A stretch of 64,000 nucleotides of DNA, taken from positions 4,684 through 68,683 of the forward strand of contig CAYYGN010000015.1 in assembly GCA_964471595.1 (NCBI GenBank), written 5' to 3'. Below the pieces are notes generated by a model that worked only from the letters and a program-made list of their open reading frames with translations, searched no databases and was not told where the DNA came from. A program made the translations under genes and the position numbers. The stretch comes from JAGNXB01 sp964471595 (GTDB lineage: Bacteria; Bacteroidota; Bacteroidia; Chitinophagales; Saprospiraceae). Numbering within the stretch: position 1 is the first letter of the stretch; every line of letters begins with the position of its first letter. Positions 26,501 to 33,673 of this stretch are shown here, one piece after another.

Positions 26501-27071
26501 GATAGGTCTTGGCCCCGAACAAGGTGAACGCATCCGCTTTAACGGAATCACATGCCACCGGCTTGTTGAGTTGGAGGATGATTTCGTCACTGCCGCAAGG
26601 GACATTGGCCAGGGGAAGAAAGGCCGGAGGCGTGGGTGGTTCGACCTCCGTATTCCATACAGCCACCCAACCGTTGCAAACTACATTGGGGTCACTGATG
26701 AAATTGATGGTCATGCAACCGCTGGTAGCGGTTACGCTGAAACTGCCCAATGCCCCGTGATAAGGACCTCCAATCAGAGGTGACAGGGTGTCGGGACCAT
26801 CAAAAATCCGAAGGATGTCGAATTGCTCTTCGGTGCAAAATGTGATGAAGTTGATGGTGATGTTTTCGGCTTGCGAAATACAGATGGAAAAGGTGAGATT
26901 TTCATTGTGGGCATAGGTGCCGGCCAGTATGCCGGCTTCGCTGTCGGTCAGGATGCCGTCACAGTCGTTGACGGTGGCATTGGCCATGGGAAACGTGGTT
27001 TGAGCCACCACGGAAGTGGAATATACCTGGGCGAGCAGAAGGCCACAGATGACGTACAACCGGAGAGTCAT
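23556..27071 (-). CDS. Large secreted adhesin-like protein with CUB, repeats, PKD and gliding-type C-terminal domain
   Basis: A 1171-residue protein with signal peptide (ends VVAQ, Gln at +1). An N-terminal CUB-like domain (~30-140, with paired Cys and FDGPDTLSPLIGG) is followed by Ig-like segments, then about six ~70-residue repeats (~340-780) centred on a G-T-W-S-G motif (for example FGGTWSGTGIVNAGNGRFDP, AGGTWSGPGILDSLTGLYDP, PSASWQGTGIINPQTGLFDP). A PKD domain (~985-1065, FGDGRTQPYQSG) and a gliding-motility-type (type B) C-terminal T9SS domain (FIPNALTANADGRNDFFQP ... WDGTFKGQPLPQGAYVFKA) end it. It is the last gene of the six-gene operon and overlaps the preceding lipoprotein gene by 4 bases. 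Likely surface adhesin; ligand unknown. Confidence 0.88.
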   Translation of the reverse strand: MTLRLYVICGLLLAQVYSTSVVAQTTFPMANATVNDCDGILTDSEAGILAGTYAHNENLTFSICISQAENITINFITFCTEEQFDILRIFDGPDTLSPLIGGPYHGALGSFSVTATSGCMTINFISDPNVVCNGWVAVWNTEVEPPTPPAFLPLANVPCGSDEIILQLNKPVACDSVKADAFTLFGAKTYPVTQATPLNCVNGFSTSIRIRLGSPIDFSGGYTIRFKGVQVDECGDPHPFSIETGFSVTDCPLSVVLSLDPDEFCAGHCTQLTATAAGGDPNTYAYQWSPAAPAMATIPVCTSVPVTYSVTVTDGAGSVPAVASILITPLQKPVIPGDTTLCQTNPALWIPHTPPGGTWYGRGINPDRRWENRWDAWRLGAALIDTVIYVAPNGCADTMVISKIPLNQGGHNAACPGGPTFKVTGGSPAGGTWSGAFITPDGFFTPPATPGTYVVTYTHPNGCSGSKNVNVADLVMPPDDTICASKDPYNLPVTPFGGTWSGTGIVNAGNGRFDPRAANLGDNILTYTAHGCTGTVNIHVRNINASYDIVACPQAPPFILPGNWTAGGTWSGPGILDSLTGLYDPSVLGHDKNETVTLSLAGCTDSRIVYIRNTAIYSDDTLRFCQEADSFELRWETVQSSPSSGNWTGAGTFQNTAHESRWYFSPYQAGPGLHKLVFAANGCADSMYIEVYAPPVVRPDTVCQKAAPYTLVSNPPSASWQGTGIINPQTGLFDPVQAGPGVHQIQTISTTGCPGGGFIVVTPPDTAVLQGLEPVYCHRDTQVQIVIQPPGGELTIDGILSPPTFNPVQWGPGLHTIRYRIGTGECASEKIRFVNVGDPVGVIMAFDSDTICYAKGHQISAQGIGGSSLGNFSYTWNQGIGFGQTHLVIPSGTQTYRVTVTDGCSDPVTGSLQVVVRPQIQLQFSTGPMVCYGDTTHATISAQPSGDYVFTWLTNPPRTGPMIEGLSGTYRVEARDILTGCATEGQVVLPGFKPVQANFILNPQGECVTIVEPYVEVLDFSTGGISGTWNFGDGRTQPYQSGQDISHTYRDTGQYTVSLLIRNEGGCISRHEATVCVRAITTLFIPNALTANADGRNDFFQPVGTGVAEISWQIFDRWGALIFEGRDMSDRWDGTFKGQPLPQGAYVFKARYRTLYRDDWEDTAATVMLLR

Positions 27072-27523
27072 CGCAGGATGGTTATTTGGGGAGTTTGGAC
27101 TTCGTTGCTTTCATTTCCCGCCCGATCGAGGATTTTGATTCTGAACCGGGTGGATTCGCTGGTGCCATTGCCCAGCAGAAAGAGGTGCGGAAGCCGAAGT
27201 CGCAACTCCCCTTCTATGGCGACATTGGCCCCGGGAGGGGCCAGGGGTTGAAGGTGGAAACTGTCGGCTTCAGTCAGCCGGGCATCCTTGATCACCAGGG
27301 ATGGAATGTCGGGATCCGCGTATCCCAGGTCGCCGTCACCGTCACGATAGTGCAACAATACCTCCAGGGTATCACTGAACTGCTTTACTTCGGTCAGGCT
27401 GAGGTCAAGAAGCCGGATCTCGGGTACTTCCGAAAACGGCGGCTGATCGCTTTCTTTCTCGCAAGAACCGAAAAGGATCACGGCCAAAATTCCGAAGAAA
27501 AGGAACGGGTATATTGGGTTCAT
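27068..27523 (-). CDS. Small lipoprotein, fifth gene of the operon
   Basis: A 151-residue lipoprotein: signal peptide with lipobox ending at Cys 21 (ILFGSC). The mature part is acidic and beta-rich (VLLHYRDGDGDLGYADPDIPS) and looks like a single Ig-like or Asp-rich calcium-binding domain, a type seen beside Bacteroidota surface operons; no family can be named. It overlaps the adhesin gene by 4 bases downstream and the cytochrome-like gene by 4 bases upstream, which indicates one transcript with coupled translation. Confidence 0.75.
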   Translation of the reverse strand: MNPIYPFLFFGILAVILFGSCEKESDQPPFSEVPEIRLLDLSLTEVKQFSDTLEVLLHYRDGDGDLGYADPDIPSLVIKDARLTEADSFHLQPLAPPGANVAIEGELRLRLPHLFLLGNGTSESTRFRIKILDRAGNESNEVQTPQITILR

Positions 27524-28470
27524 TCGATAATAGTGAAAGAGAAGTAGTTTTTGAAATAATAAGCACCCGCATTGGTAGGGATTTCAGTCAACGGATTGGA
27601 GCTGTCCTGGACGTAAATCCGGAAATAAACCGTTTCATCCAGGGAGGCATATTGGCGGGGATCGATGGTCACCCGGTGCGTAAAGGCCACAACCGGATCA
27701 CTGAAACCTTTTCCTGAAATGGGATTGTCGAGCACTTCCATCTGTAATCCCGGCTGTCCGAAGAAATCATCCGGTCCCGAGGCGAACCTGATTTCATTGA
27801 CGGTCAGATTTTGCGGCAAGGTCTTGTCATCGGCCAGGCTGAAATAGAGGGTGATTTGATCCACAGACTGCGGGATGCGGATGGCACCGGCCCCGCCTTC
27901 CGCCCTTTCCATCGTGACGCCCTGAACCAACCCCTGGCATCCCCGCATGAAGGGGACTGCATCCAGTGGACTGTAGGATTGGCCGAAGACATCTTTGGCA
28001 CCCGCCTGGATCCAATCCCTGATATATTGGATGAATTCGGCACTGTGGGTGTTCCATTCGGCGCCCTGGTCGACAATAAGAGGCATGATGCCCGATTGAC
28101 CATCAATATCATACGTCAGCCGGGCCATCAACTGGGAGGCATCCGGGTCACCAGGAACAACCCTGTAGGTGTAATCACCTTGAGGGTTATTTTTGATGAT
28201 CGGGTGATAGACGAGCGTGTTGTATGTACTTTCAATGGTCCGGAAATCAGGCTCGAAGGTCCCGTCATGGCAGCCGCTGTTGGCACAGGTAGGGGCGAAA
28301 ATCCTGGCATGCAATCCGGTAATGCTGGTCATGTCCGGGGGTACAGTGGTTGTATCTACGGGTGGGGGTCCGATTTGATCATCGAATGGATTGTCGGTCC
28401 CGGCTTTTTCACAAGCCCAAACAGCCATAAGCAAGGAAGCAAGAGCGATGAGGGTTATATATGCTTTCAT
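27520..28470 (-). CDS. Lipoprotein with cytochrome-c-like domain (CX4CH)
   Basis: A 316-residue lipoprotein (lipobox AVWAC at residue ~20) with a Pro/Thr-rich linker, then a cytochrome-c-like domain: CANSGCH (C-x4-C-H rather than C-x2-C-H) and a VVPGDPDASQLMARL ... MPLIVDQ ... FIQYIRDWIQAGA pattern typical of PSCyt1-like cytochromes, with a possible distal Met in IMPL. The C-terminal half is a beta-sandwich (DQITLYFSLADDKTLPQNLTVNEIRF). The role is probably electron transfer or structural haem binding outside the inner membrane, if haem is attached at all. The start is at 28470 (MKAYITL); 28482 is an alternative. Confidence 0.7.
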   Translation of the reverse strand: MKAYITLIALASLLMAVWACEKAGTDNPFDDQIGPPPVDTTTVPPDMTSITGLHARIFAPTCANSGCHDGTFEPDFRTIESTYNTLVYHPIIKNNPQGDYTYRVVPGDPDASQLMARLTYDIDGQSGIMPLIVDQGAEWNTHSAEFIQYIRDWIQAGAKDVFGQSYSPLDAVPFMRGCQGLVQGVTMERAEGGAGAIRIPQSVDQITLYFSLADDKTLPQNLTVNEIRFASGPDDFFGQPGLQMEVLDNPISGKGFSDPVVAFTHRVTIDPRQYASLDETVYFRIYVQDSSNPLTEIPTNAGAYYFKNYFSFTIIE

Positions 28471-28478
28471 GGTTGGTG

Positions 28479-29837
28479 TCAAATGCGGTCGAACAGGGAA
28501 CGGGCACCGAAATCCATAAGACCTGTACCCAGGACATCTTGCTTGATGCCCAGGATATCGGCGATGGTCATGGCCGAATCGGCGGCATCACCGACCGGAT
28601 TGGCTTCCGAGCCGACACGCAGGTTGGCAGGTACATTGGGGCCGACCATCATGGTGAAAATCCGCCGGGAATTGGCATCGGAATCATGATCAAAGGCGAA
28701 CCAGTCGTTTTCGTCCGTGATGGGATTCGGATTGAAGTTACGACCGTGTTCGGGCATTACGATCATGATGGTATTACCCGACATCTCCGGGATGTTGTTC
28801 TGGATGTAATTCCACAAATGGGCCACACCATGATCACCGCGATGGAGCGATTTCAGGTAGGAGGTATAACTTCCGTGACAGGAATCCACCGCACTCATGT
28901 TGAGGACCATGAGCTTGGGTTTGAACCAGCGAAGGATTTCTGTCGCATAGCCGATGGTGGTGAGGTCGCCGTTGTCGGTGACCGGCGGAAAGGCCACCTG
29001 GTTGTTCTCGAGTCTTTCAAAGGTCGTGCGGATGAATTCCTTGATCGAGAATTTTTCTTCTTCGGTATTGTACAAATGCGGGATCTCCTTGCCCTCCAGG
29101 TTGAATCCATTGTTCAAAAAGGCTTGCATCTCCCTCACAGGCAGCAATTCTTCCTCCGGGTGGTAAACTTTGAATCCTTTGAGAAATTCCAGGCCCCGGT
29201 TGCCGAATGTGATATTGGGCGCGAAGAAATTGGCGGCATAACGGGCACCAAATCCCGGATATTCGGAGTGGTTGAGCAGCGGTGTGGAGTTTCCGATCCC
29301 GTTGCCGACAAACCACACATCGGTGGCTTTGGCCCCGGTAAAACGACGGACATGTTCAAAGATCGTAGGACGAATGGGACGCTGTCTCAATCCCTGGGTG
29401 GTGCCGTAATATCCTGATACCCCTGTGCTCAATCCTACAAAATGCCCGGTACCGGCTTTGGAGAAGCGCACTTCGGGAAACAGGGTTCCCTGTTTGTCGA
29501 GAGGGGTCTGCAAAATGGGACTTATTGGTTGGCCTCCAGGTTGACCCCCCGGGCTGGTGGTTCCGTAGACGATTTTCAGTTCCGGTGGCGCTCCGGTGAG
29601 CATGTTGTACATAATGTTGCCTTCAATGGGCAACTCCTGACTTTCTGCCAGGTAGCGCTGAAGGACGGCCTCCTGCTGACGGACACCACCGGCAAAGAGG
29701 ACGAAGACCACATGTTTGGCTTTTTCCGAACCGGTTTGGGCAAACAGCCGGCCCGTGGGAAGCAAATAGGGCATGGTGAGCGCCGCTCCCGTGGCGATAC
29801 CCGCCTTTTTGATGAATTCCCTGCGTTTCATGGACAT
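28479..29837 (-). CDS. Tat-exported DUF1501-like protein (alkaline-phosphatase superfamily fold)
   Basis: A 452-residue protein with a twin-arginine-type signal (MKRREFIKKAGIATGAAL ... RLFAQ, Gln next to the cleavage site). The mature part, KAKHVVFVLFAGGVRQQE, later AVDSCHGSYTSYLKSLHRGD, IMIVMPEHGRN and a FDHDSDAN stretch, follows DUF1501 proteins, which have an alkaline-phosphatase-like fold. Metal-ligand-like His/Asp residues are kept in several of these motifs (MPEHGRN, FDHDSD), so catalysis is possible. The start could also be the ATG at 29831. In Planctomycetes DUF1501 genes pair with DUF1549/DUF1553 genes; here it follows two lipoproteins with weak likeness to those. Confidence 0.65.
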   Translation of the reverse strand: MSMKRREFIKKAGIATGAALTMPYLLPTGRLFAQTGSEKAKHVVFVLFAGGVRQQEAVLQRYLAESQELPIEGNIMYNMLTGAPPELKIVYGTTSPGGQPGGQPISPILQTPLDKQGTLFPEVRFSKAGTGHFVGLSTGVSGYYGTTQGLRQRPIRPTIFEHVRRFTGAKATDVWFVGNGIGNSTPLLNHSEYPGFGARYAANFFAPNITFGNRGLEFLKGFKVYHPEEELLPVREMQAFLNNGFNLEGKEIPHLYNTEEEKFSIKEFIRTTFERLENNQVAFPPVTDNGDLTTIGYATEILRWFKPKLMVLNMSAVDSCHGSYTSYLKSLHRGDHGVAHLWNYIQNNIPEMSGNTIMIVMPEHGRNFNPNPITDENDWFAFDHDSDANSRRIFTMMVGPNVPANLRVGSEANPVGDAADSAMTIADILGIKQDVLGTGLMDFGARSLFDRI

Positions 29838-29857
29838 ATGCGTTGGGATTGAGCGGG

Positions 29858-30355
29858 TCAGTAATAATAGTATTCGTTGGAGATGGCAAACGCGTAGTAC
29901 ACGTGCTCGGGTGTTACCTCCGGATGTGAGTTGATGTAGTTGATCATCCAGGTCTTCTCTGCCTGGGTGGGCACCCTCACGAAAAATCGCTTGTAGGCTT
30001 CTTCGATGAATGCCTCAGGATCGGACCGCATGGCTTCATTGCTGGGTAGTTTGATCTCGGGATCGTTCATGAATTTGCTGATCACCGTCTCATAAGCCAC
30101 TTGCTTGTCGCCGATGGAAGTGATGGTCTCCGTAGCCTTGACCAGTTGGTTGGGACTCATAGCCCGCTGGTAGAGGTTGGCATAGAGGATGGCAATGTAC
30201 TGCTCGGGGGTCTTCTCCTTTTTCCCACTCAGGTCAACGGGTTGTACGAGGACCTCTTCTATGCCGTAGGAGGTAGCTTGTTCCTTGCAGGCGCCGGTCA
30301 ACAGGAGGAAAGGCAAAAAGGCCCAAAGGAGGGATTTAGAAATTGGCATATTCAT
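29858..30355 (-). CDS. Lipoprotein with DUF1553-like C-terminal half
   Basis: A ~165-residue lipoprotein with lipobox LLTGAC after MNMPISKSLLWAFLPFL. The tail, EAYKRFFVRVPTQAEKTWMINYINSHPEV ... YYAFAISNEYYYY, resembles the end of DUF1553 proteins (cytochrome-linked helical domains whose last part reads R-x-P-T-x-x-E). It overlaps the upstream gene by 20 bases. The frame is open back to 30553, but only the start at 30355 (or 30349) begins a lipoprotein signal. Function is unknown; I infer it works with the Tat protein. Confidence 0.65.
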   Translation of the reverse strand: MNMPISKSLLWAFLPFLLLTGACKEQATSYGIEEVLVQPVDLSGKKEKTPEQYIAILYANLYQRAMSPNQLVKATETITSIGDKQVAYETVISKFMNDPEIKLPSNEAMRSDPEAFIEEAYKRFFVRVPTQAEKTWMINYINSHPEVTPEHVYYAFAISNEYYYY

Positions 30356-31244
30356 CGGTGACGAGGATGTGTTGTTGAATAAGCCGGATGTCCCGGTGGT
30401 TGACAAAGTCGGACAGGAGGGCAGCCGTTTCCGCACTGGAAGGAGACCGGTTGAGCAGCTGCCTGTAGGCCCAGATGATGAGGCCTTCATACATCTCTCT
30501 GGATGTGCAGAGGATATCGACATAATCATCTTTGTGGGATCCCTGTTTGCCAAAGAGGACGCCGGGTTGATTGAGTTCGATCATCTGGAAGCCGGTCTGT
30601 AATTCCGAATGGGTGGGATAGCGCCACAGGAGGTTGTCAAAAGAGGCATTCACGAAGTTGACCGTGTTCATGTTGATCTTGTCGTAAATGGCATTATTGA
30701 TGACCCGGGCGAACAGTTGATTGAAGGTAATCACACCTTGTTCCAGTTCAGCCCTGCCCTGAACGACACCCAACAGTTTGTCCCTTTCGCGGATTTTTCG
30801 GGTATACCCTTCCCAGTTCCCCTCGATGCTGTCCACAATGGCCCCGAAATTATAGATGCCGGCCTCGCTGTTCAATTCTCCGTCACTGACGCCCTCGAGG
30901 CAGCGGATTTTGGCGAGGTTGTAGAGATTCTGGACATATGCCCTTTGGTAACTGGTATCCCCTTCAATGAATTCCGTGTTCGTCTGCAAGCGAATGATAA
31001 GGTCCAACCTGGCTTCCGCGGACAGTTTGGCTGCCTGCAAATCCAGTACAGCCTGTCGCATTTCCTCATCCAGTGGCTCTCGGGCGAGCAGGTCAATGTA
31101 GAGACGATTGACAAAGTTTTCGATCTTGACCACCGGTACCCCCTCGTAATAAGGAGGTTGGTTGTCAGGAATGAGCACCTCCTCTTTCTTGCAGGAGGTA
31201 AGGACCAGAAGAAAGACGAAAAGGAATCCGAAACCGGTTCGCAT
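30336..31244 (-). CDS. Lipoprotein with DUF1549-like pattern, first gene of the operon
   Basis: A 302-residue lipoprotein with lipobox VLTSC. An opening FVNRLYIDLLAREPLDEEMRQ resembles the F-V-x-R-x-Y-L-D-L-x-G-x-x-P-x-x-E-E motif of DUF1549. The second half with YRQLLNRSPSSAETAALLSDFVNH ... ILVTDEYANF is like DUF1553 (L-x-R-x-P-T-x-x-E). The likeness is short-motif level and would need a profile search. The start at 31244 (MRTGFGFLF) is chosen because it begins the signal peptide. It opens the six-gene operon; a promoter candidate lies at 31271-31301. Confidence 0.65.
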   Translation of the reverse strand: MRTGFGFLFVFLLVLTSCKKEEVLIPDNQPPYYEGVPVVKIENFVNRLYIDLLAREPLDEEMRQAVLDLQAAKLSAEARLDLIIRLQTNTEFIEGDTSYQRAYVQNLYNLAKIRCLEGVSDGELNSEAGIYNFGAIVDSIEGNWEGYTRKIRERDKLLGVVQGRAELEQGVITFNQLFARVINNAIYDKINMNTVNFVNASFDNLLWRYPTHSELQTGFQMIELNQPGVLFGKQGSHKDDYVDILCTSREMYEGLIIWAYRQLLNRSPSSAETAALLSDFVNHRDIRLIQQHILVTDEYANF

Positions 31245-31270
31245 GGCTGGTAAATCGGGGGTTTGGAAGT

Positions 31271-31301
31271 GCAAGTTAACCTTTTAGATCGAAATCGCCA
31301 A
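31271..31301 (-). promoter_or_regulatory. Promoter candidate for the six-gene operon
   Basis: On the minus strand a -33-like TTG (31299-31301) is followed after 20 bases by TAACTTGC (31271-31278), one base off TAnnTTTG. Spacing matches the Bacteroidota rule of 19-21 bases. The start codon of the first lipoprotein gene lies 27 bases downstream of the -7 element. Confidence 0.5.
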
Positions 31302-31651
31302 GTTCTGTACCTGAACCGGCGACCTTCCCCGAATTATCGGGCTCGACCGATGCAGGTCAATGGCGTTGAGGCAACTATGCCTCTTGGGGGTGTTTGGCTT
31401 GAGATGGATGAACAACAGCATTCTAAACATGACAACATTCCCTTCTCCGACATTGCCGAAGTGGCCAGGGGCCATGACGGGATCCCCGAAAATTGTTTGT
31501 TGGTCCTCCGGATATCCGGATGCTCCATCGTTTCATCCTTCCATAGACATTGGACAACAGGACGAATGAAGAAGTTTTCCAGTGGAAGCTGATGCCTATC
31601 TTGCTCCTTGTCATGATACCTGTTGCCGGCATGAAGCTTCTTTCAATGTAA
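31302..31651. other. Intergenic region between the operon and the tauE-like gene
   Basis: 350 bases without a supported gene. Open frames here (for example the plus frame 31263-31592 and minus frames near 31334-31528) have unlikely composition and no recognisable motif. It probably holds the promoter of the plus-strand exporter gene, but I cannot point to a clear element. Confidence 0.5.
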
Positions 31652-32425
31652 ATGGAATATCTATTGATACCCGCGGTGGCTTTTTTGGCTGCCATACTCA
31701 CCTTTTTCAGCGGATTCGGTCTGGGCACCCTTCTCACGCCTGTCTTTCTGATTTTCTTTCCGGCTGACCTGGCCATCGCTCTTACGGGGGTGGTCCATTT
31801 TTTTAACAACCTTTTCAAATTGGCACTGGTGGGTAGGCATGCCAACCGCGACGTTCTTCTGCGTTTCGGAATACCGGCCATTCTCACTTCTCTGGCAGGC
31901 GCCTGGTTGCTCCTGCGCCTGACGGACCTTTCGCCCTTGTTCACTTATTCTCTGGCCGGATCCACCATGGAGGTTTACCCGGTCAAGTTTGTCATCGCTA
32001 TATTGTTAGTCATTTTTGCTTCCATGGATATGATCCCCTATTTCGGACGGCTTCAATTCGGACGGGACAAACTTCCTTTGGGTGGCGCTCTCAGTGGATT
32101 TTTCGGTGGACTTTCAGGCAACCAGGGTGCCCTCCGCAGCGCATTCCTCATCCGGGCCGGACTTTCCAAAGAAGCGTTCATTGGTACGGCAGTAGTCGTT
32201 TCGACCCTGGTGGATATTTCACGGCTCGGCGTTTACGCTACCCGGTTTGTCAACGCCGGTCTGGAAGACAACCTGATGCTGGTCGCCCTGGCTACCCTAT
32301 CAGCCATTGCGGGCGCCTGGACCGGACACCGTCTGTTGAAAAAGGTGACCCTCCGTTTTCTCCAGATTTTCATAGCTGTATTGCTCATCCTCCTTTCCCT
32401 GGCCCTCGGTGCCGGAATACTGTGA
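31652..32425 (+). CDS. TauE/SafE family (TSUP) anion exporter or permease
   Basis: A 257-residue integral membrane protein with 7-8 hydrophobic helices. The two halves begin with the family repeat: FFSGFGLGTLLTPVFLIFF near residue 19 and GGALSGFFGGLSGNQGALRSAFLI near residue 145. Members move sulfite, sulfoacetate or related anions across the inner membrane. The substrate is not evident; the window also has a sulfate activation block, but 25 kb away. The methyltransferase gene follows after 22 bases. Confidence 0.85.
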   Translation: MEYLLIPAVAFLAAILTFFSGFGLGTLLTPVFLIFFPADLAIALTGVVHFFNNLFKLALVGRHANRDVLLRFGIPAILTSLAGAWLLLRLTDLSPLFTYSLAGSTMEVYPVKFVIAILLVIFASMDMIPYFGRLQFGRDKLPLGGALSGFFGGLSGNQGALRSAFLIRAGLSKEAFIGTAVVVSTLVDISRLGVYATRFVNAGLEDNLMLVALATLSAIAGAWTGHRLLKKVTLRFLQIFIAVLLILLSLALGAGIL

Positions 32426-32447
32426 CATCACGGGTAACTTTCTGTTT

Positions 32448-33083
32448 ATGGCGATAATCTTCAATACCAACCTTTGGAACCGCATCCGCTATACCATGCT
32501 GGCTCCTATTTACGATATCGCGGCCTTCCCCTTGCGTCGGGGACGCCGCAGGTCCATCGCCCTACTGGACATCCGCAAAGGGGAAAAGGTCTTGTTGGTG
32601 GGTGCCGGGACAGGTTTGGATTTGGAAGTCCTGCCTGCTGATGCCGATGTTCTGGCCTCTGATCTGACACCCGCCATGCTTGGGCGAATGAGAAAACGCA
32701 TTGAAAAGCGGAAAATGACGGCAAGGGCCGTCATCATGGACGGACAGGATCTGCCACTCCCGTCCGGATCCTTTGACAAAATCGTGCTTCATTTGATTTT
32801 GGCAGTGATTCCTGATCCGGTGGCTTGCCTCCGCGAGGCAGAGAGAGTCCTTCGTCCCGGAGGTCGCATTGCGGTTTACGACAAATTCCTTCCGCACGGG
32901 CAGGAGGCAGGTCTTGGCCGCAGAGCACTCAATTTCTTCACCTCGATGTGGTTCAGCGATATCAACCGTCGTTTCGCTTCCATCCACAGAGCTACCCAAC
33001 TGCGTGTGGTCCATGAAGAAGAAGCCGGGTTCGGAGGCAACTTTAAGGTATTCATCCTCGAAAAACCTCTGTTGCCATCATGA
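32448..33083 (+). CDS. Class I SAM-dependent methyltransferase, PmtA/UbiE-like
   Basis: A 211-residue methyltransferase. The N-terminus (LWNRIRYTMLAPIYDI) resembles phospholipid or quinone methyltransferases; motif I is LLVGAGTGLDLEVLP, followed by ASDLTPAMLGRMRKR, MDGQDLPLPSGSFDKIVLHLILAVIPDP and REAERVLRPGGRIAVYDKF. This looks like a phosphatidylethanolamine- or ubiquinone-type enzyme; the substrate is uncertain. The frame opens at 32409, overlapping tauE, but ATG 32448 is the better start. Confidence 0.8.
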   Translation: MAIIFNTNLWNRIRYTMLAPIYDIAAFPLRRGRRRSIALLDIRKGEKVLLVGAGTGLDLEVLPADADVLASDLTPAMLGRMRKRIEKRKMTARAVIMDGQDLPLPSGSFDKIVLHLILAVIPDPVACLREAERVLRPGGRIAVYDKFLPHGQEAGLGRRALNFFTSMWFSDINRRFASIHRATQLRVVHEEEAGFGGNFKVFILEKPLLPS

Positions 33084-33368
33084 TCCTGCATATCCGGTAC
33101 AGGATAGAATAAGTCAAAGTCTTTGGTCTACGACGATTGGACGCTAATGGAGATTGCTTATCGCATGGAATACAGCAGTGTCCACCACCACTCCACCCAA
33201 TTCTGAAAAGTGACGGGTATGACCCCGTCGCGGTTCGATATGGTGGGATCCCACCACCGCAAGGGGCTCGATGGTACCTGACCCAAAAATGATGTACCAC
33301 AATGCCGGAATCCTGTGAAATACCCGGCGTGGACGGCCGGTACTTTTGTGGCTACACAATTCAATATG
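33084..33368. other. Intergenic zone rich in inverted repeats
   Basis: About 285 bases after the methyltransferase gene without a supported long gene. It packs several hairpins: GACGGG/CCCGTC (33212-33229), a 14-base palindrome GGTGGGATCCCACC (33242-33255) nested in GCGGT/ACCGC (33230-33234 and 33256-33260), GGTAC/GTACC near 33273-33298, and GCCGG/CCGGC around 33305-33329. A GGTTCGAT stretch at 33232-33239 recalls a tRNA T-loop, but no acceptor stem fits. It may be a structured leader or small RNA, or a decayed element. Confidence 0.35.
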
Positions 33369-33512
33369 ATGATCTTGAAGGAAAAATCCGCCATGGCCCT
33401 TGAGGAGGGCGCTGGCCATTGCCTGGAAGGAAATTGCCCCTCAGACATCTGCACCTGCTCATCCACCTGCACGGAACCAGATGGTGGTTGCGGGTGCCAT
33501 TGTTGGGGCTGA
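33369..33512 (+). CDS. Possible Cys-rich micro-protein (47 residues)
   Basis: The short frame (second of two adjacent ATGs) codes an acidic peptide with eight Cys in its last 31 residues (GHCLEGNCPSDICTCSSTC, GGCGCHCWG). Codons are GC-ending like neighbours, and a hairpin with four T's follows 30 bases after the stop. No leader or modification enzymes for a RiPP are nearby. It could be a metal-binding peptide, a RiPP precursor, or chance. It lies between the hairpin zone and a TonB receptor. Confidence 0.35.
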   Translation: MILKEKSAMALEEGAGHCLEGNCPSDICTCSSTCTEPDGGCGCHCWG

Positions 33513-33541
33513 CCCCCCCCAAGGGAATTCTATGTCGGGAG

Positions 33542-33565
33542 CCCGGACCCTGTGTCCGGGATTTT
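33542..33565 (+). terminator. Rho-independent terminator candidate
   Basis: CCCGGAC (33542-33548) and GTCCGGG (33554-33560) form a 7-base GC-rich stem with loop CCTGT, followed by A and four T's. It would end a transcript from the 33.1-33.5 kb zone before the TonB receptor promoter. Confidence 0.55.
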
Positions 33566-33649
33566 ACATGCCGTGGAGGAATATTTAACCATAAAATGAC
33601 CAAACCACATGCCACCAATTTGACCAATCTGCTACCTTCGCACCATTAC

Positions 33650-33664
33650 TTAGAATTAGTCTAA
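33650..33664. promoter_or_regulatory. Palindrome TTAGA-N5-TCTAA before the TonB receptor
   Basis: TTAGAATTAGTCTAA, a 5-base inverted repeat with a 5-base centre, ends 9 bases before the receptor ATG. The TTAG/CTAA half-sites recall DtxR/IdeR-type metal-responsive operators (inference). A -7-like TACCTTCG lies at 33633-33640, so a repressor here would overlap the transcription start. Confidence 0.45.
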
Positions 33665-33673
33665 ATAAGAATA

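Noticed and set aside
32409..32447. Methyltransferase start at 32409
   Set aside because: It overlaps the tauE-like gene and adds residues outside the family; ATG 32448 begins the normal N-terminus.
33180..33262. A tRNA-like stretch (GGTTCGAT with CCCACCA after it)
   Set aside because: No 7-base partner for the acceptor strand GGATCCC exists 55-65 bases upstream and the T-stem does not pair well, so I do not call a tRNA.
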